Shown here: one piece after another, positions 44,001 to 56,000 of the stretch
How positions within the stretch are numbered: position 1 is the first letter of the stretch
How the letters are laid out: the number at the start of each line of letters is the position of its first letter
Source: Blastomussa wellsi
Lineage: Eukaryota; Cnidaria; Anthozoa; Scleractinia; Plerogyridae
Length of the DNA stretch: 64,000 nucleotides
Direction: 5' to 3'
Assembly (NCBI GenBank): GCA_947652115.1
Contig: OX393564.1
Span: 20,108,109 to 20,172,108 of the forward strand
Position numbers and translations under genes: made by a program
The notes under the pieces: generated by a model
What the model saw: the letters and a program-made list of their open reading frames with translations, nothing else
What the model was told of the DNA's origin: nothing
The model's database searches: none

Positions 44001-47000
44001 GTGGAAAAAACACATTATCACATCGTCGAAAAGTAGAACCCCCAACTGGCTCAAAGTTCCTGGTGCTTAACTCCGGTTTCTGTAGCAAGGACTGACAAGG
44101 AGTATTTCCACCCCCCCCCCCCCCCCCCTCTCCCCGGATGGAATGCCAGTCCATTGCAGGTTACTCCTCAAGGTTCTGCCAGGTTTCCCAAAATAATTCC
44201 CCGGTACCCATTTGTACACCTGGGTGAAGAGAGGCACTGTGAGAGTAAAGTATCTTCGACATAACATGCACTAAAATGTTGCTTTTTTACTTTAAACATG
44301 TGCAAGCATTTTGTGTTTCTTGTCAGTTGTGTTTCTTATCACCTGTCGATCTCTATCAACACATTAAATTTTATGTTGTTACTGATTACTGACGATAATT
44401 ACCAAGAAGCTAAAAAAGGTGTTCTGTCGTCCCGGCTTGGATTGTTTATCACGTGATCAGACACAGCAGCGAAAGGTCTAACATATTTAGCTAGCTGTTG
44501 CACTTTCTTTACAGAGCCCTGAAATTAAGAGAAAAGCAATTATTTATAAACAAAAACTGAAAATATCCATCAGCAACTTTTAGTCACAGACAATCTGCTA
44601 TTTAAGACAGATTCCCTGTGACTACAAAAGCCAAATAGTTTATACTGAGCCGAAAACAACATAGATGCATATGGCCAAGGATGGAGAAGATCGCCGAGAC
44701 AAATGACAAAGGAAGAATTTTAGAACTTTAAGCTAGTAAACTTTTCAAGATGTACAAACCATGACGCAACTCCTACCTCTAGCATCTGAGTTATCTCTAT
44801 TACAAGAACATCATCAGCAGAACATCTAGCCAGGGGCGATAGCATTGTTTGTGGGAGCGGAGTCCATTCCTGAAGCGACAACTCCTCTGTGGGGCAGCAT
44901 TGGACCAATATGGACATCTGTTGAAGAACTTGAGCCGTGCGAGTCAGAAGCGCCATCAACTGGACCTACGAAAGATAACAAGCTTGAACAAACTGTTTTT
45001 AAAGTTCTTTAATAAGACAAACATTACGTAAGGTAATGGGTAGGACTTTAGAAAATGGAGTGAACTGTTTTACCGTTCACACTAAAACTCTACCTCACTA
45101 GAAACACTTTACAGTACACAATACAGTACTAATTTGACGAGCTAATTTGACTATTGCGACGGCGCAGCGTTTTCAAACAGTTCCGTTTTCGCATTCCACA
45201 CACCAAGCCAGCTTTTTCAAATTCATGCACTCTGTAGAGCGTATTTAATAAGTCCCGTAAACGCTGTTTTAGCGTGGATGGAAGACCAATTCGGAGAAAA
45301 AAGTTACAATTCATTCAGCTCAGTGCGAACGTAGCCTAACAGAAAACGGGAAGAAGAAAAAGCACGTTCAAGATTTCCATGACCATCTGACACGACACAG
45401 ACTTACCGTGCGAACCTCTAGGTCTTTCTGGGGTGGCAGCGGTATCATTCCTCTGGTTTCGTCATCACTTGGTAAAGCAACAGCTTCTGTGAGCTCCCTT
45501 AAACAAACGCTGAGACACAAGCAAAAATGACTAGATTGTAAGAAGCTGATACAGACCGTTTATTACCAACCTCAACTGAAGTTCAGATATATTCTCTATA
45601 CTTTTCAGGTATGTCCTTTGCTGAGACAAAACGCGTTCTAATTTATCGATGTTTCCAAGAACAGCTAGCTACAGCTCCACAAATATTGCGAGATAAAGTT
45701 ACTCGGCTTATGGAGATCAAATTGGTTGTTACGATACATGATTACATTAATAACATTTAGTTTTGCACAACAAGACACTTACAAGAAGCAGCTATCAAGG
45801 AAACTGAAACCATTATCGGTTACCAGTGCATGTTGTAAAGTTACATTACTATATTTTAGTTTCCTGAACGTCTAAAGATCATTAAATGTTAGTACCTTGT
45901 ACTTCTAACGTTCCTTGAGAACTGTACGATGACCTTCCTCTGTTCATAACAAACATGTAGTAGATGTTGAGTGCAGCCTTTACAGCGATCAATGTCGCCA
46001 ACACTGAGTTCCTACAGAAATAAGAAGAATCGAATTACTACAAAAGATATAGAATAGTTGCAGACTTGAGAGACTTAAGAGGCTTGCTATGTCTAATTTC
46101 CATCAACCTGAAATATCCCATAACCTAATCATTTAGCTACGTTTTAACTGAGACTCAAAACGCACGCTTTCATTGGCCAATAGGCATGTTTAGATGAGAG
46201 TATGCAAACACGGTTGTGTCATTTTAGATTTGCATGCAATTTGGGGAAATATTTTATAAAAGAAACACAGAACTTTTTCCGTGTTTACATAGCTTCCTCT
46301 AAACACTCGGGGGTTTGGGAGAATTCTCGAAAATTATGCAACCGCTCGACTGCGTCTCGGGTTTGCATAACTGTCTTGAAATCTGTTTAGATGGGGCTAT
46401 ATACAAACGGAAAATCTCCTCTATTGCTTAATCAGCTCTTAAATCTTGATTCCTGTAATTTAATAATGATACCAACAGTAACTGTTTAATGAGATCCAGA
46501 GGTTCAATGTATCGTCTTACCTTTGATGGTGTGACCATGGCAACAGTGAAGGCAGCAGACCTGGCAAGTGACTTGTAGTAATGATGACAGCAACCATCCA
46601 ACAGCTGCTCCACTTCATGTAACAAATCACTGAAAAATGTACATGTACGCTGAACAACAGCGGATTGTAACTTGCGACAATTCAAATACAATTTACATTC
46701 AGTTTACTATGGAAGTTTACTATGGAAGTACTTACGGTGATCTATCTGAGAGTAGTTTAACTGATCTTGTAATTTCTTCTTCATCAACTGCAGCAAGCAA
46801 CATGGCCTCTTTTCCCGTAGATTGGCGTTCAAGATTGAGCCCCTTTCTATAAGACACTCCTGAAAAACAATAACATTATTCGCAGAACACTTGTAAACAC
46901 GTTGACAGACAACATGTTTAAATTAAATAATAAAAGTTTTTATGTTCAACTGTAATACATTGTATTAAATTATATTTAAAGGAAACTTGGCTGCAGAGGA

Positions 47001-50000
47001 TACAGCAAAAATATAGTTACACCTTCAAAGTAACAAAAATCTTTTGTATGAACACTGCAATCCTACCAAGTGAGGATAGCATCTTGAACAGGTCTGACAG
47101 ACTTTTCCGTTTCCGCTGTTGAATATGTTTGCGCATCTCTGCTTGTTTTTCTTTTGGCTGCCATAAAAAGTTAGAAAAACAATTATGTTTCGGATACCAG
47201 ATGGTTCAGGTTACTTGAGCTGCAAGACTAATTATTAACCAAGACAAAGATGGAAAAAGGAATTGGTGAAACAGTTTTTTAAGACAAAAGTAAGTTTTAA
47301 AGTTCAACATATCACCTTGAAATTACAGTGTTAAACTGTTCGCAGCCCTCCATTTCGCGATTTGTTGAACGTAGGGAAACAATCGCAAGACGGTCACACT
47401 TGAACCCGTCCTCCCGAACCCCTTGTGGTTCGCGCTTGCGTTTTCTTTCATGTGGGTTGAAAAAGAGAGAGGTTCCGAACAGTCTAATAGGGTAGACGAT
47501 ATATATCATAGTGCCCACTTTTACAGCACACATAGGTTCAAACAACTTGTGTTGTCACATGGCCAGGAATAGGAGTTAATATCTCGATGCCTTTGGGAGG
47601 TGCCCCATTGTAAAAGAAGGGTCTCATCAGGCAAGAATGTAGTTCCAGTTTCTGATGCAAGGAGGGACTGGGAATGCCATTTTCCGGAAACGTAAAGAGC
47701 CTGGCTAGGGGTATAAGGGAAATCGTACATGCAGATAAAACTTAAAATTAATGACAACTTGGCAACAATCCTTTCTTTTAAAGCAACCATTCACAAGGGA
47801 AAAGCGATTAGTTTGCAAATTAAACAAAACATCCAACGCAAACATACAGAAACACAACATACTAGTGCACAACTTACCTGGCTGGCGACGTCTAAAGCTT
47901 GCAATTCAATCGAAGTGGCAATGACTTCACCTGAAAGAATGTGCAAAAACTTAGTGTAGAGACCTGAGCGGCTTACATAACTTCTTGTTACAGAAAAAGA
48001 TCTTCAACCCTTCCTGGAACAGGCTGTCGAGAATTTGAAATCATCGTCAGAATTTGAAAAAAATCATTATCAAACTGGTAAAAAGGGTTAATTTCTAAAA
48101 CAATTTTGATTCTGACTACACTAGAACCTGTGCTACGATTTTTCGATAAAACGAAAAGCGAGCGAAGGCGAAGACTGACTAACCTAGAATGACCTACATC
48201 CCGCGCCAGAAGCCTAAATTATATATACTCCTAGCATATCCCATCAGCATCCGCGAATCTCCCAATCGTGCCGTCAGAATATTAATTTCTGACTAATTCA
48301 TTCAGTCATTAAACCGTCAGAAACTGTGAAGGCCGTTTGACTGCGCATACGTATCTCGTGTGTACTATCACAGCAGTGGTTCTTTTACCTGTAAAGTCAT
48401 CTAAAGACATCACCAGTTGGGTATAATCCTGCTGGCGAATTATCGTCTGTGACAGCTGTCTCATCTTTTGAAACAGTTTTGGCAGACGAGTCTGGTTCAA
48501 TGGAAGACACACACCATATCCTTGGTAAGTAGAGACAAGCTGATGGCCTTTATCGCAATGCACCTACAACAGGGAGAGTAACTCTTTTAGTGTCGCAGTT
48601 CCCGCCAAAATTCTTTTGCATAAATGGGTTCGTAGGAAATTGTACGAAGCCAGAAATAACAGTAGTTCCTCTAGTGTGATCTTCCGAGTGAGGACAGTCT
48701 GTCTAGGTTGTTGAAACAGCAGTTATCGACAACAGTTCCATTCAGGACTAACCCATTCTCATTCGGACAACCAGACCAGATGAACTACTAATTAAGAAAT
48801 CCTCCTCTCTGATTTAAACCTCTCAACAACGATCAGTGTGGCTGTTAATATAAGGAGAGCATCGATTGGTCGTTTCCGAGTTCCCTTGTACCTCTGTTTC
48901 AAAACGAGTCCAAGTGTAAAACAATTCACATGAAAATGAGGTTGCTTTGCATGAAAATGAACATGCAGATAAACCATTTTCAATGGTTTCGCACTTAGAC
49001 TCGTTCTGACACTGAGGCAAAAGAGAACTAGGAACTTAACTCGAAAATGGACATTTCTAAGTAGTGTCGTTATGCAATGTACCTCTTTTTCAAGTTAAAG
49101 ACTAGTAAAAAATCTCTCTGCAGATGAAAACTACTTTAATTTACATAATAATGATCTGACCTTCAAGTCATCTGGTGAGGAGAACCACTCAGCGTGTACA
49201 CCTTTTCTTTTATTTGTTAAATGTCTTTTATCCTCAGGAGAGCTAAGAGTCTTCTTTACATTCATCAAGGTCTTCTGTACTGGCTCATTAAGTGAGCCCT
49301 TGGAAGAAACAACAAAAAACCAAAGAAATGGTAGCAGTTAGTTAGCATTTACCAACTGGTATAAAGACTGACTTATCTCCTAGCTCTCCTCTGGGAGAAT
49401 AGGGCCATAATCTTTTTTTTCTGGTTTACGTAATAAAGGTTTTTTTTTGGGTCGACACCATTGTACAGGGTGTGGCCGTTGCAATGCCTGCAACTTCTGG
49501 GAGCCCTACGTCAGAGCTGGGTGTTGCGTGTGGACCAGTGCAGTTCAGCCACCCTGAGAAGGGTGCAACCGCCTCCCTGCAAAGGTACTCCCACCAGCAA
49601 ACACCCCGTACACCCTACTGGTACAACGAACTAGTTAGAAAATAAACTTTATTTTCGTTTACGATTACCGTAAACTGCCGTTTGTAAGCCCCGGGCTTTA
49701 TACAACTTTGTAAGGGGTTTTAGGAGGGTTATAAACGGAGGGACATATCCGAGGGGTTTTACGACCAGAATAGAAAAACTGCTTCAAAACGAGCTATCGC
49801 AGTGCTGATAAGATAAGATAAGAACTTCATTATCGTGTCGAGGTCGCTAGCATACAGGGTATACTAATTGGGGACACCTAGCTATAATTACTTATCTAGT
49901 GATTATTAATTAAAATATAAAATATATGTTCATTTGTAAATATTAAAAATATATATAAAATATAAAACAAACAATGAGCCATGCATTAAGAACAATCAAA

Positions 50001-53000
50001 AACAGTCTTTACAAGTATTGTCTGACAGACTTGTGAAATTAACTAAATTAATGCGCTTTTTAAAAGTGTCCAATGATTCAGACGATCGAATAGATTTGTC
50101 GAATTTGGACCAAATGACAGGACCTAAATAGGTCAGACTATGTTTGCCATAAGTAACAGTCTTGAATCTGGGTATGGCAAAATCAGAATTTCTAAGATTA
50201 TACTGAGAATTGGTAACAACAAATAAGTCCGCAATGTAATGAGGCGCCAGACTATTTTTGACTTTATACATTATGATTGCAATGGCTTGCAGTCGTCGCG
50301 TGTGAAGTGTTGGTAGTTTCGCTCTTTGCAGGAGTTCCTCATACGTCGATTTGTTGTCACAATAAACAGCGCGTAGTGCTCGTTTTTGAATTCGTTCTAG
50401 TTTTCTGGCGTCAGAAGAGCGACAAAAATGCCAGACAGTCTGACAGTATGTGAGATGAGGTAGTATGGCAAATTTGACAATGTGTAATTTAGCAGATGTC
50501 GGAATGAGATTACGTAATCTCAGAAGAACACCAGTTTGACAGGAGGCTTTTCTACAAACATTGCTTATATGACTCTAAAATGATAATTGATCGTCTAAAG
50601 TAACCCCCAAGAGCGTTATCTCTGGTTATTTACAGGTTTATAGTCGAGCTTCAAAACGTCATAATAAATATAATTAATATCACACAAAACAAGAAAAGCT
50701 AGAGGGGGCTTATAATCGGATGAATTTTTTCGTTTACAAGTAGATGGGCCTATAACCGTATGCAGTTTACCGTATTAGCTTATTTCTGTTCATGCTTTTC
50801 AATAACTACTCGCTAATTTTGCAGCTTGTCAGCTACTTATCAGCTTAGCTTTATCAATCTATTTAGGATGCTGAATTTTGATAAAGCAGTAAGAGTTCTA
50901 CAATATATTTCACATTTTTTATTCTTGAGGAACACACTCACTTCCCGTCTGTCCTGTTACCTCATATTTGCGCACAAATTTGTGCAATGTGTGATGAGAT
51001 TTGTCAGCGGCTTGCTTCATTGCCCAAAAGTTGGAGTCATTCCACTTTGCTATTTTGACAAAATCCTAAAATAAAAATACAATACAAATTAATGGCATCA
51101 CTCACAATTACTCCTCACTACGGGCAGCATCACCAGAAAAATTTAACCTACATGGTATCTATAACTGAGCGCTCGTTGGTCGAGAGGTGTGTTTAGATCA
51201 GTAGGTAAGGCCATCCCCTTTTTTCCTCCGTTTAGCGTCGTCCGACAAACCCAAATTTGCGTGTTTTCAAAAAAAGGTATGAGGACGGCAATTTGACCCA
51301 GTCAAACATTTTTTCGCTTTTAATCTGAAATATAGACAATGTTTTGTCCATACAGATTTTAAGTTTTAACTTTAACTACAGAGAAAAAGTGTCACTCTCC
51401 AATAACAGCAAACAAACTCTTTTCTCGTTGCTGGCCCCTGCCATTCGACTTTTTTTCTTTCCCGACCAACAGACCCAAAATCAGGAAACATCAATAAATG
51501 AGAAAAGGGGATGGCCTAAACACGGTTGTGGCAAGTCAGATTCGCGCATAGTTTTGAGAAATATTTTATAAAAGTAATAGATGACTTTCTCCTTGTTTAT
51601 ATAGCCTCGTCCAAACACTCGGGAGTTGGGAGAATTCTCGAATTCTCCCAAGCCCCTTCATGGTTAGGCGAGGCCATATAAACACGGAATAAGTCCTCTA
51701 TTGCTTAATTCATTCTATGCAACAATGAAATTACAAACCTTGAGATCTTTTTCAATGGGTTTTCTCATTTCTTGGAGACACTGCTCAATGCAAGGAATGA
51801 ACTGCTTGTAGTAACTGTACAGGTTCCACAGCACGTCGGATACTTTCACTGAGAAGAGGAGATATACACAATACACATAACCAGAAAGCTGACAATTACA
51901 AAATGAAATTTACCACTCTCTGTATTGACTCCTATTGAGGATCGATAAATTTCACTACCGAGCTTAACATTTCCCATCTTCCTCTATTTTTCACCATACA
52001 GTACGGTATCGGCATCTCAGCGGTATGCCCGACGTTTATGGTAGGTACTTGGTGTAGTATTTAATCATTCTTCCGCCAGTTAAGTCGACGTGGTAATCAG
52101 TAAAGTGCCTGCTGGACAGCCACCTTCGTTAATTTCCTTACTGACGTGGAAGTTTAAACGGCTGTGGTAACTTGTTGAACAAATTCAGGCACATGTTCCT
52201 ATAGATATCCCTATCCAACCACTATATGATAGCTACATGACGTACCTTCCACGATTATGAACCTAGTAAATGGCATTGCTCACCATGAGTTTTCCGTAGC
52301 CCAGTGGAATGAGCAACCGCACGACTCAGACTTTTCTCTCCCACGGTCGTAACACGGTGAATATTGCATTCAGAATCTCAACGTATTGTCAAAGTTCATC
52401 AGCGATACAGTACATTTTGTCCAAAACGTACACCATCGGGACTTGCAATAACTGTCCCGTTCCTAGAGGTGTGCGGTTTATAGAGAGCTTTGATAGCGTA
52501 AAATGACTGAAAAACGGCTTGCAGGGATCAACACCAGTTGCCCGTGTTTCTACAGGGGAGGTGTGCAGCTTATAGAGAGATTTGATACAGTAAAATGACT
52601 GGAAAACAGCTTGCAGGACCAAAGTTAACCATTTGTTTGTATTAAATGACAAAGCTTTCCTCAAGGGGTGGGCTCACGATCTTCTCCTTGAGCATGCACT
52701 AGTACATTAAAGTAATAGAAACTAAAGTCACCTTTAGCGGTAGAAGTCCTCGCCTCTTCGTAGCACATCTCTTTGTAAAAGGCAAACAGCATTTGTATAC
52801 GGGAGGCAAATTCTCCAAGCGTTGAACTTTCAATGAATCCCTGAAGTGTTTCGATTAACTCAGTTTCTTTAAGAACACTTTCTGTTAGCAAAATGAAACA
52901 TCACAGTGAATGCCGATAAACCAAGTGATAGATACGCTACTTGCAAAGGTACGTCAAAGCTGTTTTTTTATGTTAGCCTTACCAAATGTGAGAACATGAC

Positions 53001-56000
53001 AAACATGAGATGAGTTTGATTGTAACACAGGAAGGCTCCACAAGCTGTTTGTTCGACATGTTTGTGTCGTTATAGTACCAAAAAACATGGCGAAGACTAT
53101 TCATTCATCACTATAAAGGTTTGCTCATTGTGAGTAGCTCCATTTATGTAGTCGTTTTATATAGAGCGAGGCCTGTTGAACCCTGGTTATGACTGGTTAG
53201 TTGGCAAAATTCATTAAAGTTAGGAAGGATTCGGAAGGACTTATCTAAAAATTCAAATTAAAGATTAAAAAAACCCTTACATGTTTCTCAGGTCCGCTTA
53301 CGCAAATTTTTAAGTTCTCCCACCATTTACCTCTCTCGTTTTTTTAACCTTACTATGTAAATCTGCGTGCCATTCCCTATTTCCTCGATACAAAACACGT
53401 TATCACTACCTACCACTTAGTTCTTGGCCTTCACCATGTGCCCGAAACTGGTCCAACGAGTTATAAATATGAAACCACCACTGACTGGCTTTTTCTGCTG
53501 CTTTAGCCGTGGCTACATCAAGAAGCGACGACCAACATCTATAACGAAGCAAGGCAGCAAGTAATAAAAGAGCAAGACACAAAATATTTTGCACAATTTT
53601 TCAAGTTAATCCAAGAAAATTCAGGCTCATCCTCGGTGTAAGAACCTATTAAACTCACCAGTGACGTAAAACAAAGAACGAACAAGACAACAAAGAACCT
53701 CGAAACAATACAGAACATAGAAACAATAGCTAAAAAACAAAGAAAAAGTCACAGGTTCTTACACCCAAAATTCAAGCCAAATGAAGAGTCATACTTAAGC
53801 TCCATTTTCCTCCACTGTATAATCAGGTGCGTCACATTGTCCAGATGGTGTTTTAGGCTGACATGTTTGGCCGCGTTAGACTCCCAGTCCTGCCACAGAA
53901 ACATTGCAACATAGTTTTGACTTACGTGGATTTCCAAAAGAGAATCAAATAGTTTGATCTGTTACAGTGCTACGCGCCTTCGCGTTGCCACTCGAAAAAG
54001 TTTTTGATTAAATTTTGACATCTTTTTGACAACTTTTTGCTGACTTCAAAGCGAGCCAGCCAATCAGAACATAAGAATTTCCAAGGGCGGAGATGTCAAA
54101 TTATAAGTGCATTCACTCCCTTGGGAATTTACATTCTCATGTTCTGGTTGGCTGGCTCGCTTTGAAGTTAGCAAAAAGTTGTAAAAATTTAATCAAAAAC
54201 TTTCTCGAGTGGCAACGGTAAGGCGCGTAGCACTGTAATTGGTTTATAGTAATCCTTAACGTTATTCTGCTCTATAACGCATAAGGTTGGTTGCATAATC
54301 ACAAACAGTACACTGATCAAGACTAAAAGTTTAACTGGGTTTAAAATGTAAGATGTACAGTGAGGCTAAACATAAATGATTGTGAAACTGGCATATAGGT
54401 CCCCGTTTATTTGAGACAGGTTTCGAGATCACATGACGATCCTAAACCTGCAACAACGACAAGAATTTATTGTTCTTAAAAGCATAAAACTACAATACAA
54501 TGAGTGGGAGGCGCAATGGCCTAATGGTTAGTGCGCTGGACTCGGACGGTCGGGGTTCGAGCCTCTAGCCGGGGCACTGCGTTGTGTTCTTGGGCAAGAC
54601 ACTACTCTCACACTGCCTCTCTTCACCCAGGTGTATAAATGGGTACCGGCGAATTTACTGCTGGGGGGTAACCCTCTGATGGATTAGTATCCCATCCAGG
54701 GGGAGTAGAAATACTCGCTGTCGCTTCATGCTACAGAAACCGGGATAAGCTCCGGCCTGATGGGCCACTAGGCCCGACTGCAGACTTACCCTTACCTACC
54801 TACAACGAGCTGGCAATCTTACCTGGGCCTTCCTTAGCAAGACTTCAAGACCCGTCAGAATCTTCATTAATGGACTTGTAACAGGAAAGGAGAGTATTCT
54901 TTCCATCACCACAAGCAACTGATAAACAAGAAAAAGAATATTTCTCAACTCTTGTTGAACACACCAGGAATCGTTAAAAAAACGAAAGTTGACACCAATC
55001 CTGGATTAACTAAGACAGACATACTCAATAAAGCGCGTTTCAATTGGGTGTCGTAAAACCAAAACCAAAGTAATTACTTTGGCCAATCACAAAGGACGGA
55101 GACAATCCAGTGAACCAATCAAAACTACTAATTACAAGTAGCCGACACAAAGCGCGGAAACGTGCGCGGGAGCCTTGATTGGTTTTGGTTTTATTTCTGA
55201 TTGGTTGAAAGATTGGAGTGAGATTTTTAAACCAAAGTTACAAACGGTTCAAATTAACAGTTCAAAAAACCAATATCGAAATCAGTTTAAATCCTGTTAA
55301 ATTTTTGTCCATCCGTAACTTTTTTCTATTTGGTGCGTTATTGAAAAACTTCCTTAACTGTTTGAAGTGGTTATTTTTATAATTCACTCACTTGGACAGC
55401 CTCTAAATTTGGTTTAAACTAGCCTGCGTAGCTGGCGGGATTCGCGGCGAAGTGCTTTTGTTTTTGGAGAGGCCGTCGTCGGAGCGGCAAAGCCGTGGAG
55501 AGATTGGTGTGGAGTAGAGGGCGGCGAGCCGCTTGACCTCGTGGGCTTCGCCCGCGAATGCTGAGTGAGTAGCTCTCACCCTCAAATCCCGCCGGCTACG
55601 CAGGCTAGGTTAAAACCTGTAAAATAGTTCCTTCACTTCTTGTTAAAGGGAAGTGGTCAAATTTGAAGTGATGCACAAACTACAAAGATCAAGCGTGTTC
55701 ACCTGTAACAGAGTAGGATGTCGGGGCCATTCTGTCAACAGCTCATGAACACGAGCCATGAAATCCTCAAGAACAGGTTTCACTTTGACAACTTCTTGAA
55801 TGTTGGAGTCATGGTAAATGTTGAAAGGGTTGGATTCCCTTAACGCATTTTGGGAACGTATTGTTAACTGTGGAGTGAGAAAAGGACAATCCAGATAAAT
55901 TTTATAGGAACAAAACTTAACATAACATTCTTTGGCCAATTGACGAAACTCCAAAAAGCACCACACTGTTAGCCTAAACACTTATTTTCCTGCAGGGCAA

